Assembly (NCBI GenBank): GCA_934644775.1
Contig: CAKUDB010000002.1
Coordinates: forward strand, 1-64,000
From: an uncultured bacterium
GTDB lineage: Bacteria > Vulcanimicrobiota > Xenobia > Xenobiales > Xenobiaceae
Direction: 5' to 3'
DNA: 64,000 nucleotides
Every line of letters begins with the position of its first letter. Positions within the stretch are counted from its first letter, which is position 1. Under the pieces are notes generated by a model that did no database searches, was not told the origin of the DNA, and saw only the letters and a program-made list of their open reading frames with translations. The position numbers and the translations under genes are program-made. This document shows, piece by piece, positions 1 to 8,537 of the stretch.

Positions 1-15
1 AGCGAAAGGCTCTTA

Positions 16-41
16 TACGCCTGTAGCTTGCTATAGGCGTA
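16..41. other. Small hairpin at the window edge
   Basis: An 11-bp stem (one G-U pair) with a four-base loop lies at 16-41. No clear U-tract follows on either strand, so I do not call it a terminator. Bases 42-172 show no supported gene. Confidence 0.3.
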
Positions 42-172
42 AACGTAGCCAGCGAGCGGAGAAACGGAGACTTTTGCACCTATACCTTGGTTCCGCTTTC
101 AGCTATAAACTGTCCGCCAGTTATGAAATGAACGAGCTTTAGCCCCAAAAGCAAGGCGCAGCAAAAAATAGC

Positions 173-1396
173 TTATGAATGGCTAATTCTTTGGCCCAAC
201 ATAAAGAGAGGCTGTCCCTTTTGTCTGGTGATAAAAACTGTCAGCTCATTTTTAGTCGGACAAGTTCTTATTCTCTGTCTGACAGTTTCCGGAACTATAG
301 CCGAATTGCGTTTTTTTATCTCTAATATGCCGATATTGAGATCTTTAATCCGTTTTTGCAAAGCTTTTAAAGAAAAGTTATGAATTTCAGTAATTAAAAA
401 AGCATCGGCCAAAGGTTCTTCGATTAGTTTATCACTAATAAGCCAGCTAGTCTGTTCGTCAAAAAGATGAGCTTGAAGTTTATCGGCATATTTGTGTAAG
501 AGGCCGGCACGTAAGAGAACCGGCTCTATTTCGTAAAGGTACTGACCTTCATGCAGAGGGCCTACATCAACTGGTAGCTCTTGACTAATAGGAAGGCTCT
601 CTTGGTGCCAAGTTCCATCTTTCAGGTAGATGGAAGCTTGTAAAGATGGCTCGGTAGCACAATTAAGCCACAATACAGCTTCGCGACATTGTTTATTGAG
701 TCCGACAAATTCCAAAGAAGCGCTTGGCCAATTTTCTAGCAGAGCTTTATCGAAACTAGGAGCTAATTTTACAGCTGTGGGAATACCTAAAAATTCAGCT
801 AATCCTACTACTTTTTTTAAGGGTGGAAAAGTCTCTTCCACTTGATAGATGCGTTTACTATCTATACGGCGGGCTGGATCGCTAAAAGCGGCGGAAGCTT
901 GTGGCAATTTATTTTTAATATAGTCAAGTTGCAGAGTTTGAATAGGGTAGGGCAAGGCTAAGTTTTGGGCATTGGCTTGCAAAATATCTAGTCTGCTTGG
1001 CTCCAAATCTATAGCTATTACTGGGCGATAGTGGACTAAAGCTAAAGTATCGCAGCCCATGCCGCAGCCAAGGTCTAAAATGGGGCCGTCTGGGGCTAGT
1101 GCTTGCAATTTTTGGGCTCGGTGTAAAGCTAAGGGCCAGGCTGTAGCTTGCTCTAGGGCTTTTTCTTCAAAGAACATCTTCTCCACCATAGCAGCGGGAA
1201 ACTTGCGCAAAGCTTTTTGGCGCAATTTAACTTGGTTGAGTAGCCAGGAGGTCTCTTCGGAAGTAAAGTCTTGGCGTAATTTTTTTATAAGCTTAAATTC
1301 TTCGGTGCCACCAAGTTTGCTTTGAGCTAAAGTATTGATAGTATTTTGTGCTTGAGGTTGGTTCAAGAAGAGTAATTCTCTGTTTTGATTTTCCAT
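173..1396 (-). CDS. Class I SAM-dependent methyltransferase, THUMP-like family
   Basis: A 407-residue predicted SAM-dependent methyltransferase. The SAM-binding glycine loop is clear (DLGCGMGCDTLAL, near residue 108) and is followed by an acidic strand end (AIDLEPSR) and the SDPARR motif typical of this family. The C-terminal third resembles the THUMP-like domain of these proteins; the substrate is unknown, and an RNA base is only an inference. The start at 1396 is chosen because GGGAG lies 10 bases upstream. A longer open frame to 1462 would run through the terminator of the upstream SPFH gene. It is last in a run of minus-strand genes and probably transcribed separately. Confidence 0.8.
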   Translation of the reverse strand: MENQNRELLFLNQPQAQNTINTLAQSKLGGTEEFKLIKKLRQDFTSEETSWLLNQVKLRQKALRKFPAAMVEKMFFEEKALEQATAWPLALHRAQKLQALAPDGPILDLGCGMGCDTLALVHYRPVIAIDLEPSRLDILQANAQNLALPYPIQTLQLDYIKNKLPQASAAFSDPARRIDSKRIYQVEETFPPLKKVVGLAEFLGIPTAVKLAPSFDKALLENWPSASLEFVGLNKQCREAVLWLNCATEPSLQASIYLKDGTWHQESLPISQELPVDVGPLHEGQYLYEIEPVLLRAGLLHKYADKLQAHLFDEQTSWLISDKLIEEPLADAFLITEIHNFSLKALQKRIKDLNIGILEIKKRNSAIVPETVRQRIRTCPTKNELTVFITRQKGQPLFMLGQRISHS

Positions 1397-1439
1397 ATTT
1401 CGGGTTCTCCCCCAAAAGTTTTCCTTCAACTTCCCAAAA

Positions 1440-1490
1440 AACAAAGAAAAACCCTGTATCAATTTTTCTGATTAAAAAATTGATACAGGG
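1440..1490 (-). terminator. Rho-independent terminator after the SPFH operon
   Basis: A perfect 16-bp stem (arms 1452-1467 and 1475-1490) with a seven-base loop. On the minus strand it is followed at once by TTTTTCTTTGTTTTTT. It ends the 3198-1528 transcription unit and argues that the methyltransferase starts downstream of it. Confidence 0.85.
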
Positions 1491-1527
1491 CCTCGTTGTA
1501 ATAAATTAACTTGCCATTAGTGACAAA

Positions 1528-2676
1528 TTAGGCTTGTTTAGCTCCGCACTCGGGACAGAATTTCGTGCCGGGAGGCAACTCGGCACCACAAGAGCACACC
1601 TTCTTATCGGGAGCTACTTTTGTACCACATTCGGGGCAGAATTTGCTGCCGCTAGGAACGGGAGCTTGGCAATTAGGGCAGGGAATGGTGCCTGGAGGCA
1701 GCATCTTGGTTCCACAATTGGGACAGAATTTGCCGCCAGCAGCTACGGGCTGTTGGCAATTAGGACAAGGAATAGTGGTTGCTTGTTGAGGGGCAGCGGC
1801 TTGCTGGGGTTGTTGGATATTGGTTTGCATACCGCTTTGCATAGCTTGCTGCATCATTTGCGGCATCATCATACCCATACCCATGCCCATACCGGCACCC
1901 ATACCGCCGCCTACCATACCTTGGTTGTTGGCCATATCGCCCAAAGCATCGGCAGCTTTGAGTTGCATATAGTTCTGTACTCCCAGAGCGCCCATAGTGG
2001 CCCGTTTACGGAAAGCGGCTTGGATCTCTTCAGGTACGGATACATCCTGAATAAAGAAATCGCGCAACGAGACGCCATATTTGCCAAAGTCGTCTTTAAC
2101 TTTGACTTTCATGGCAGCTACTAATTCGTCTAAGTTGCTGCGAATGCTGGCATAAGACTTAAAGGTGGTACTTAAAAGATCGTTGAGGCGAGTGCGAATA
2201 CTGCCTTTGAGAGTGGTATTTAAGTCTTTGGTACTGTAGCTGGAGCGAGTGCCAACTAAGGTGTTGACAAAGAGTTGGGGATCTTCGATACGCACTGACA
2301 TAGTACCGAAAGCGCGCAATTGTACCCAACCTAAATCGGGGTCTTTAAGATCGATAGGATTGGGAGTGCCCCATTTAAGGTCGGTCATTACTTGCTGATT
2401 TACGAAGTAAACTTCAGCGGCAAAGACGTTATTCCCACCAGCAAAGCGGCTGAGGAATTCGGTAAGGAGAGGAATATTGGCTGTGGAAAGGGTGTGACGA
2501 CCGGCTTTGAAAGTGTCCATGGCTTGGCCGTCGCGGTAGAAAATAGCCGCCTGGCTCTCGCGGACAATCAGTTGAGCGCCCATTCTTATATCGGCAGGCC
2601 CTTCTTCAGGGACTCTGCCTACCAAAGCGGTAGGATCGTTGGGACGCCATTCAATTACATCTAAATATCTAGCCAT
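1528..2676 (-). CDS. SPFH-domain protein with three C-terminal zinc ribbons
   Basis: A 382-residue protein. Residues 1 to about 240 form an SPFH/band-7-like domain of the type sometimes annotated 'virion core protein' and seen in Bacillus YdjI. A Gly/Met/Gln-rich linker follows (about 245-300, including GMGMGMGMMMPQMMQQAM). Three double-CxxC zinc ribbons end the protein (CPNC...CPNC, CPNC...CPEC, CSCG...CPEC). It has no signal peptide or membrane segment. It starts three bases after the stop of the helical gene upstream, so the two are co-transcribed. Known relatives are linked to membrane-stress or scaffold roles; the function here is inferred. Confidence 0.8.
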   Translation of the reverse strand: MARYLDVIEWRPNDPTALVGRVPEEGPADIRMGAQLIVRESQAAIFYRDGQAMDTFKAGRHTLSTANIPLLTEFLSRFAGGNNVFAAEVYFVNQQVMTDLKWGTPNPIDLKDPDLGWVQLRAFGTMSVRIEDPQLFVNTLVGTRSSYSTKDLNTTLKGSIRTRLNDLLSTTFKSYASIRSNLDELVAAMKVKVKDDFGKYGVSLRDFFIQDVSVPEEIQAAFRKRATMGALGVQNYMQLKAADALGDMANNQGMVGGGMGAGMGMGMGMMMPQMMQQAMQSGMQTNIQQPQQAAAPQQATTIPCPNCQQPVAAGGKFCPNCGTKMLPPGTIPCPNCQAPVPSGSKFCPECGTKVAPDKKVCSCGAELPPGTKFCPECGAKQA

Positions 2677-2679
2677 AGT

Positions 2680-3198
2680 TTAAGCCTTAATCCCTTTCAA
2701 GATAAGTTCGCGCTCGTTGAGAGCATTGTCGAAGTTGGTTATGCAATTGGTAAGCGATCTCAAAGCCAACTTGGGATCGCCTCCTTCATCGGCAGCGCTC
2801 TGTACAGCCATTAAGGCTTCTTCGGCATTGCTGATAATTGTCACCAGAGATAAATCGTAGTCATAAATGCGAGCCAGCTCGGCTTCGTTAATCTTTACGG
2901 CGTCGAAAAAGCCGGTATAACCTCGGTTGGCATGGCGTACACGCTCGATTACTCGATCAAGTTTATTGGCCACTTTGTCGAAGGGTTCCATAACTGACAA
3001 ATTGCCAGCTCCCAAAAATTCTTCCTGAGCAGACTGCATACTGCTCTTAAGGTTTGTCAACCTGGAAGCCATGTATTCACGTTGAACAGCGTCGCTTTCA
3101 CGTCTGGCTGCTCTCTCTTGCATACCGGCGTAACCGGGGATTTTGTTCATGAGGTTGTTGAGTTTTTCGGAAAGATTTCCGAAACTGAGTTTATCCAC
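2680..3198 (-). CDS. Helical protein of unknown function, partner of the SPFH protein
   Basis: A 172-residue, largely alpha-helical charged protein without signal peptide, membrane segment or a motif I recognise. I place the start at the GTG at 3198 because a near-perfect AAGGAGG lies seven bases upstream; the ATG at 3228 has no comparable site. Its stop is three bases from the SPFH start, so the two products probably act together, perhaps as cytosolic partner and membrane scaffold. A PspA-like coiled-coil role is possible but not shown. Confidence 0.65.
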   Translation of the reverse strand: MDKLSFGNLSEKLNNLMNKIPGYAGMQERAARRESDAVQREYMASRLTNLKSSMQSAQEEFLGAGNLSVMEPFDKVANKLDRVIERVRHANRGYTGFFDAVKINEAELARIYDYDLSLVTIISNAEEALMAVQSAADEGGDPKLALRSLTNCITNFDNALNERELILKGIKA

Positions 3199-3324
3199 TG
3201 AAAAGCCTCCTTGCTGGCAGGATTCCAAGAAACCCTCAAATAGCTAACGCTAAATAAAAATACACTTCGTTGACCGAAAACTCTCTTCCTGTTGTACGTA
3301 TAGTTGGTCGTCTTTTTTGTTAGG

Positions 3325-3852
3325 TTATTCAAAACCTAGGTGTTTAAGGATGCGGATCTCCCGATGGCGTCGCCAGGTTAGGCGGGTTGTCCAATGATCT
3401 TCTCCCAAAGGGCGGACTAAAATGGTAAAAAGGCCTAATCTTTTGCCTCCAACAACATCGGTAAAGATTTGATCGCCGATAATAGCTGTATTTTCCGGTT
3501 GGGAATCCATTAGGCGCATAGCTTCCAGGAAAGGTTTGGCATTGGGTTTGCGCTCCCAAAAGCGGGCGGCAAAGTAGTGCTCGATAGCCAATTGCTCGGC
3601 GATTTTGCGTACTCTCTCTTCTCTAGAGCGGCCCCAAATAATATTGGAGACGATACAAATATTCTTTATATAGCCATTTTGGCGGGCTTTATCTAAAGCT
3701 TTAACAGTTTGATAGTCGATTAGCAGCGAACCGCGTTTAGCTAGGGTGTTATCTACATCTAAACAAATGTTGACAATATTTTTCTTGGCTAAGCTGGCAA
3801 AAGGTACGTCGGCGATATTGTGACAGTAAAGGTCGGGTGCGTAGCGGTGCAT
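3325..3852 (-). CDS. yqeG: YqeG-family HAD IIIA phosphatase
   Basis: A 175-residue HAD phosphatase. Motif I is present as CLDVDNTLAKRG near residue 31, motif II as the Ser in IVSN, and the distal acidic motif as IIGDQIFTDVVGG. Length and architecture match the YqeG family, related to phosphatidylglycerophosphate phosphatases, so a role in phosphatidylglycerol synthesis is plausible. It starts nine bases after the upstream phosphoesterase stop and forms a two-gene unit with it. Confidence 0.85.
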   Translation of the reverse strand: MHRYAPDLYCHNIADVPFASLAKKNIVNICLDVDNTLAKRGSLLIDYQTVKALDKARQNGYIKNICIVSNIIWGRSREERVRKIAEQLAIEHYFAARFWERKPNAKPFLEAMRLMDSQPENTAIIGDQIFTDVVGGKRLGLFTILVRPLGEDHWTTRLTWRRHREIRILKHLGFE

Positions 3853-3861
3853 ATATTAGCC

Positions 3862-4443
3862 TCAGTTTAAGTCGATAACTTCGCAATCTCTGGAGTCGGT
3901 ATCATAAATTACCATAGTGGCTCGACCGGTTAACCAGCCGCAACATTCACCGGGATTGACGATAGTACAATTACTCAATTTTTCTATTTTTAACTCGTGG
4001 GTATGGCCGTATACGAGCAAACCGTGGGGTTGAGCTTGTAAAATATCTTTGGCCGATACCCCTTTATTGCTGCGAAAATTTTGTTGGCGTATATGTTTGG
4101 CAGCGGAACTGGAAGCTGCCATATAAGCTGAGAGCTCAGTGGCTGTGTAGGCGAAATGTTGCAAATTTACGCAAGTATCGCCCAGGAAAAAGGTAACAGG
4201 CCCTTCCCAGAAATGGGCTCCCATCATAGCAAAGCGGCGGCGCAAGCCGTCCCTTTCGCCGTCGTTATTACCTAAAACGGCATGGACGGGAATTTTACTC
4301 TCTTCCAAAGGGCTCAAACTAAAAGGCGAAATAAAGTCGCCAGCATGAATAATAGCTTCTGCGCCGGATTGTTGGCAAACACACATAGCTTGGCGCAATT
4401 TGTCTAAATTGTCGTGACTGTCTGATAGTATGGCAATTTTCAT
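3862..4443 (-). CDS. YfcE/MJ0936-type metallophosphoesterase
   Basis: A 193-residue calcineurin-like phosphoesterase. The five metal-binding blocks are visible: SDSHDN (D8, H10), HAGDF, GNNDGE, a later histidine, and YGHTHE. The short single-domain form matches the YfcE/MJ0936 family, which cleaves phosphodiesters with Mn or Ni. The family often ends with NPGS; here it is NPGECCG. First gene of the minus-strand unit with yqeG. The substrate is unknown. Confidence 0.85.
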   Translation of the reverse strand: MKIAILSDSHDNLDKLRQAMCVCQQSGAEAIIHAGDFISPFSLSPLEESKIPVHAVLGNNDGERDGLRRRFAMMGAHFWEGPVTFFLGDTCVNLQHFAYTATELSAYMAASSSAAKHIRQQNFRSNKGVSAKDILQAQPHGLLVYGHTHELKIEKLSNCTIVNPGECCGWLTGRATMVIYDTDSRDCEVIDLN

Positions 4444-4751
4444 TTTTTGGGGCCGTCCTGCAAATTCTCTTGGCTAAAGTGTTTTTTTATCGCTTTAGTT
4501 CTTCTCCCTCTTTTACAAATCTATTTTTTATTAACCATTGTTCAAAATGATTTACTTTTCTGGCAGGTAAGGGTTATCATTTTGCAGTATACCACCAGGC
4601 GGAGCGCTCCTTATGGCAGGGTTTTGGGCTTCGTTCTGGTGGTGCGGCTTATCTACCTAGAAAGCCTGGATTCTTTCGGCTGACTAGTTATCCTAAGTAC
4701 GTGACAGATTTTGTATAAAGCGTTTTAACTAAAACTGCATTTTGAGGTTTT
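4444..4751. other. Divergent intergenic region with a possible leader structure
   Basis: This gap of about 310 bases separates the minus-strand phosphoesterase from the plus-strand kinase. It holds a perfect inverted repeat (ACCACCAG 4591-4598 with CTGGTGGT 4636-4643) that encloses the self-complementary GGAGCGCTCC (4601-4610). A TGTATAAA box at 4713-4719 could be an extended -10 for the kinase, but no good -35 is present. A 78-codon open frame across the region looks like chance. Confidence 0.35.
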
Positions 4752-5639
4752 ATGGCATCTGAGCTACAGGGGCGGTACAGACTTATAAGCAACTTAGGCC
4801 ATGGTAATTTTGCCACGGTCTATCTGGCTAAGGACAATAAAGCTAACGGTGCTTTGGTCGCTGTCAAGGCTATATGCACCGAGGGGTTCTCGCAAGTAGA
4901 ATTTAAAGACCTTAATGTTCAGTTTGAGCTGGAAGCCAAGATTTTAATGTCTTTATCCCATCCCGGCTTACCTAAAGTCATGGCCTATTTTAATCAGGGC
5001 ATGTACTTTTATATCGTTATGGAGTGGATCGCCGGCAAAACTATGCACCAAGAGGTGCTGGAATCCGACGGTATTACTCAAGATACGGTGTTGGAGTGGG
5101 GTATTAAGCTTTCCGATGTTTTAAACTATTTACATTCTCGCAAGCCTTATCCTATTTTATTGGGCGATTTGAAACCTTCCAATGTTATGCTTACTTATAA
5201 CGGTGATTTGAAGATTATCGATTTTGGTGTAGCTCGTTATTTCGCTCCCAGTAAGAGTCCGCGTACCTTTACTATGGTAAGTCCCGGTTTTGCGCCTCCG
5301 GAAAAATATAATCGCTTCGATTGTGATTTGCGCGGTGATATTTACTCTTTAGGGGCTACCCTTTATTGGTGCTTAACTCAAGCCAATATGGCTAAGTTTA
5401 ATTTTAATATCCCTCCGTTGCGTAAGCTTAAGCCCAACGCCAACCATTGGTTAGAGGCTGTTTTAGCTAAATGTATGGAATATGCTCCTGAGCGCCGTTA
5501 TAGCTCCGTGGCCCAAGTGCGCGACGAGTTGGTCTCAGTGCGCAAAGAGTTGCAAGGGCGCGAGGAGAGGGCCACTGAAAAAAGTTCCAATATTTTGGAG
5601 CAGCTCTATCGTCAAAAATATGGCGACAGCCACTCTTAG
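4752..5639 (+). CDS. Soluble Hanks-type Ser/Thr protein kinase with altered HRD motif
   Basis: A 295-residue protein that is little more than a kinase domain. It has a glycine loop (LGHGNFATVYLAK, 15-27), the ATP-anchoring lysine in VAVKA (K39), DFG at 157-159, and APPE at 181-184. The catalytic loop reads LLGDLKPSNVM: Asp139, Lys141 and Asn144 are kept, but the arginine before the Asp is glycine (HRD to LGD). This non-RD form suggests it does not depend on activation-loop phosphorylation. It has no transmembrane or sensor domain. A terminator follows, so it is probably monocistronic. Confidence 0.85.
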   Translation: MASELQGRYRLISNLGHGNFATVYLAKDNKANGALVAVKAICTEGFSQVEFKDLNVQFELEAKILMSLSHPGLPKVMAYFNQGMYFYIVMEWIAGKTMHQEVLESDGITQDTVLEWGIKLSDVLNYLHSRKPYPILLGDLKPSNVMLTYNGDLKIIDFGVARYFAPSKSPRTFTMVSPGFAPPEKYNRFDCDLRGDIYSLGATLYWCLTQANMAKFNFNIPPLRKLKPNANHWLEAVLAKCMEYAPERRYSSVAQVRDELVSVRKELQGREERATEKSSNILEQLYRQKYGDSHS

Positions 5640-5700
5640 GCTTAGCTTCTTCCTGGAGTTGACAACTATAAAGGCACAAATACACTTGTTATCAAGACAA

Positions 5701-5745
5701 AGCTTCTCACTCCCTTAAGTGGCAGAGAGAAGCTCTTTTCTTGTC
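5701..5745 (+). terminator. Probable terminator after the kinase gene
   Basis: AGCTTCTC (5701-5708) pairs with GAGAAGCT (5727-5734), with a further CACT/AGTG inner stem. CTTTTCTT follows. It separates the kinase from the tsa operon. Confidence 0.6.
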
Positions 5746-5769
5746 AGGTTCATCTACAAAAAAGATAGT
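5741..5769 (+). promoter_or_regulatory. Candidate sigma-70 promoter of the tsaE operon
   Basis: TTGTCA (5741-5746), a 17-base spacer and GATAGT (5764-5769). Transcription would begin almost at the tsaE ATG at 5778, where no Shine-Dalgarno is visible, so a leaderless mRNA is possible. It overlaps the tail of the preceding terminator. Weak evidence. Confidence 0.25.
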
Positions 5770-5777
5770 TAGAAAAT

Positions 5778-6278
5778 ATGAGCGAAATTAACTTTAAAAC
5801 TATTACTCATAACGATGGGGAAACGGAGAAATGGGGGGAGCATTTAGCTGAAATTTTGCGTCCGGCTGATGTAATTGCTTTTTATGGAGATTTAGGAGCA
5901 GGTAAAACTACTTTTGTGCGCGGTTTAGCTAGGGCTATGGGCGCTTCCGAGCGGGTATCTAGCCCTACTTTTGTCCTTATGCACATCTATGAGGGGCGCA
6001 TCCCTGTCTATCACTTTGACGCTTATCGCTTAGAAAATAGTGAAGAGTTGCTTAATATCGGTGCTGAGGAATATATTGGTACTGATGGCGTAGCTTGTAT
6101 CGAGTGGTCGGAGCGTACAGAAGAGCTGTTGCCTAAAGATTGTTTGCGCTTAAAAATTTATTATCGCACCGATTTGGGCCCTACTGGACGCGAATTAGTC
6201 TTCGAGTCTAGTGGTGGTCGTGGTCAAGAAATAGTTGAGGCTTTGCAAAATGATTCCCCAGAAAATAAAATACCATAA
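5778..6278 (+). CDS. tsaE: TsaE, ATPase for tRNA t6A37 modification
   Basis: 166 residues. The Walker A loop reads GDLGAGKTTFVRGLA (near residue 38), followed by SSPTFVL and the HFDAYRLENSEEL and CIEWSE motifs diagnostic of TsaE. It drives the TsaB-TsaD-TsaE cycle that puts threonylcarbamoyl on A37 of ANN-decoding tRNAs. First gene of tsaE-tsaB-rimI-tsaD. Its 3' end overlaps tsaB by 29 bases, implying translational coupling. The partner synthase TsaC is not in the window. Confidence 0.95.
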   Translation: MSEINFKTITHNDGETEKWGEHLAEILRPADVIAFYGDLGAGKTTFVRGLARAMGASERVSSPTFVLMHIYEGRIPVYHFDAYRLENSEELLNIGAEEYIGTDGVACIEWSERTEELLPKDCLRLKIYYRTDLGPTGRELVFESSGGRGQEIVEALQNDSPENKIP

Positions 6279-6951
6279 ATCTTTAATTATCGGCATCGAT
6301 TGCTCCGGTGAAAGTTTTAGTACGGCTTTAGTTCAAGACGGTCGCTGTTTAGCCGAGCGTGGTGGTTTTAGTCCTCGCTCCCATCTATGTCGCCTCTTTC
6401 CTTCTATAAAAGGATCCCTTGAGGAGATCGAGGCTTCCTTTGAAGATGTCGGCGCTGTGGCTGTAACTGTAGGCCCCGGCTCTTTTACTGGTTTGCGTTT
6501 AGGTATAGTTACTGCTAGGACGATTGCTCAGACTGTAGGTTGTGCTTTAGTTGGCGTCAATACTTTGGAAGCTTTGGCTGTAGCTCATCCGGGTTGTCCT
6601 TGTCTTTTGGCCGGTTTAGATGCTAGAAGGGGAGAAATTTTCGCTTCTTTCTTCGATACTTCTGATGGTACTTTGCGCCGTCTGGCTGACGATAAAGCCT
6701 ATTCTCCTGAGGACTTAGCCAAAGAGGCGGCTCGTTTGGGCTGCCAGTTGGCTGTAGGTAGCGGCCCAGCTCGTTATCAAGAGGTCTTGCAAAAGGAAGA
6801 TTCTATTTTGGTCTCTCCTTCTATCGATGCTCAAGTGCGTGCCTCTTGGGTAGCTTTTTTGGGTGAGAGCGCTTTTAAAGCTGGCCATACTAAGACTATT
6901 GTGGAATTAGCTCCCCTCTATTTACGCTCGGCTGACGTCCAGTTAGGCTAA
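6250..6951 (+). CDS. tsaB: TsaB, scaffold subunit of the t6A synthase
   Basis: 233 residues with an ASKHA/Gcp-like fold. The N-terminal IIGIDCSGESFSTAL and the VTVGPGSFTGLRLG motif are classic TsaB. It binds TsaD and TsaE and is not itself catalytic. I choose the ATG at 6250 because GAGG lies nine bases upstream, inside tsaE; a TTG at 6235 is less likely. Confidence 0.93.
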   Translation: MIPQKIKYHKSLIIGIDCSGESFSTALVQDGRCLAERGGFSPRSHLCRLFPSIKGSLEEIEASFEDVGAVAVTVGPGSFTGLRLGIVTARTIAQTVGCALVGVNTLEALAVAHPGCPCLLAGLDARRGEIFASFFDTSDGTLRRLADDKAYSPEDLAKEAARLGCQLAVGSGPARYQEVLQKEDSILVSPSIDAQVRASWVAFLGESAFKAGHTKTIVELAPLYLRSADVQLG

Positions 6952-6957
6952 AAAATA

Positions 6958-7479
6958 ATGGCTCTTCCCCAAATAGAGATTCGTCGTTTTAGCAAAGAGT
7001 TTTTAGAAGAGGCCGCCCAATTGGAGCTTTTGGTTTATGGGCCCAAAGAAGCTTGGCCTAAAGAATCTTTGGCTTTCGATATTGAGCGCGGTTATGCTCG
7101 CTACTTGGTACTTTTGGTCGACGGCCAATTGGCGGGGTATGCTGGCTCCTGGAATTTGTTAGGCGAATTGGAAGTTAGTACCATAACTATTGCTCCTTGT
7201 TGGCAAGGTCACGGCTTGGGCCTCTACCTTTTTGCCAATTTAATTGCCCAGGGGTTGGAAGATGGGGTAGAGGCGGCCACCTTAGAAGTTCGTTTTAATA
7301 ATGAGGCCGCTCTGTCTATTTATCGCCGTTTCGGCTTTAAAGCTGTCGGTATTCGCAAAAAATATTACGAAAACCGTTACGACGCTATTATTATGCGAGT
7401 TGAGCATATGCAGGAGCCGACTTATGTTGGGCAAGTTAAAGAGTGGGCTGATAATTGCCATTTGAAAGGATTGGGCTAA
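6958..7479 (+). CDS. rimI: RimI-like ribosomal protein S18 alanine N-acetyltransferase
   Basis: A 173-residue GNAT acetyltransferase. The acetyl-CoA loop is APCWQGHGLGLYLF, preceded by ELEVSTITI and followed by LEVRFNNEAALSIYRRFGF, the RimI signature. It lies between tsaB and tsaD, a conserved arrangement in many bacteria. It begins six bases after tsaB. A C-terminal extension of about 20 residues follows the usual IMRVE end. Confidence 0.88.
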   Translation: MALPQIEIRRFSKEFLEEAAQLELLVYGPKEAWPKESLAFDIERGYARYLVLLVDGQLAGYAGSWNLLGELEVSTITIAPCWQGHGLGLYLFANLIAQGLEDGVEAATLEVRFNNEAALSIYRRFGFKAVGIRKKYYENRYDAIIMRVEHMQEPTYVGQVKEWADNCHLKGLG

Positions 7480-7488
7480 AGAGAGATT

Positions 7489-8529
7489 ATGAGTAATCGC
7501 AACAGTGCCAATTATATTAAGTGCGATCCCTTTTATCCTAAATATATTTTGGGATTGGAATCTTCTTGTGACGAAACTTCCGCCGCTATTTTAGGTAATG
7601 GGCGGGAAATTTTAGCCAACTTAGTTTCTACGCAAATCCCTTTACACGCCAAATACGGTGGGGTTGTACCTGAGGTAGCCTGTCGCGCTCATATGGAAGT
7701 TATCAATCCTATGATCGAAGAAGCTCTCGAGAAAGCCAACCTTAAATTCAGTGATTTGGAAGCTGTGGCTGTCACTTGCGGTCCCGGTTTAGTTGGCGCT
7801 GTATTATTAGGAGTAGCGGCAGCTAAAACTTTGGCCGGATGTTTAGATATTCCCTTAATTGGCGTCAACCATATGGAGGGCCATATCTTTTCTGCTCTTT
7901 TAGAAAAATCCGACCTAGAATTGCCCATGATTTGCCTTTTAGTCTCCGGTGGCCATACTATGTTGGTAAAAGTTGATGCTCCTGGAGTTTACGAAGTGCT
8001 TGGATCTACGCGAGACGATGCCGCCGGGGAAGCTTTCGACAAAGTTTCCAAAGCTTTAGGTATGGCTTATCCAGGTGGCCCCAAGATCCAAGAATTGGCC
8101 CTTAAGGGTGATAAAGATACTATTCCTTTTGCCCGTCCTATGATTAACCAAGGTTATGAGTTTTCTTTTTCTGGTTTAAAGACGGCCGTATTGCTCCATT
8201 TGCAATCGGAAGAGCGGGGCAGCGACGCTGATATTTGTGCTTCTTTCCAAGAAGCTGTTGTCGATGTGTTAAGCACTAAAGCTTTTCGGGCTGTGCGCCG
8301 TTGTGGAGCCAAATCTTTGGCGTTAGCTGGCGGTGTAGCGGCCAATAAGGCTCTGCGCGAAAGGTTAGCCCAAGGTGCTAAGCGTTTGGGAATAACTTTT
8401 GTTTGTCCCCAATTCGAATTATGTACCGATAATGGCGTCATGATTGCCAAGGCTGGCTGGGAATTGGCCTCTCAAGGTTGGCGCTCTCCCTTAACTTTAG
8501 ACGCCAAGCCCAACTTAGATTTGGTTTAG
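7489..8529 (+). CDS. tsaD: TsaD, catalytic subunit of tRNA threonylcarbamoyladenosine synthase
   Basis: 346 residues, the usual length. It shows ILGLESSCDETSAAI, the metal-binding HMEGHIFSALL, LVSGGHTML, GEAFDKVSKALG and YPGGPKIQ. An extra 15 residues or so precede the conserved start. AGAGAG lies just before the ATG. It transfers threonylcarbamoyl from TC-AMP to tRNA A37 together with TsaB and TsaE encoded upstream. Confidence 0.96.
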   Translation: MSNRNSANYIKCDPFYPKYILGLESSCDETSAAILGNGREILANLVSTQIPLHAKYGGVVPEVACRAHMEVINPMIEEALEKANLKFSDLEAVAVTCGPGLVGAVLLGVAAAKTLAGCLDIPLIGVNHMEGHIFSALLEKSDLELPMICLLVSGGHTMLVKVDAPGVYEVLGSTRDDAAGEAFDKVSKALGMAYPGGPKIQELALKGDKDTIPFARPMINQGYEFSFSGLKTAVLLHLQSEERGSDADICASFQEAVVDVLSTKAFRAVRRCGAKSLALAGGVAANKALRERLAQGAKRLGITFVCPQFELCTDNGVMIAKAGWELASQGWRSPLTLDAKPNLDLV

Positions 8530-8537
8530 CTTTATCT

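Noticed and set aside
1534..2124. Long plus-strand open frames opposite the SPFH gene
   Set aside because: They mirror the zinc-ribbon and Met-rich repeats of the real minus-strand gene and give low-complexity His/Thr-rich products.
4447..4683. A 78-codon plus-strand open frame between the phosphoesterase and kinase genes
   Set aside because: No ribosome site, no recognisable family, and it runs across an inverted-repeat region; more likely chance.
5651..5680. TTGACA near 5658 as a promoter for tsaE
   Set aside because: No acceptable -10 lies at 16-18 bases, and a terminator separates it from tsaE.
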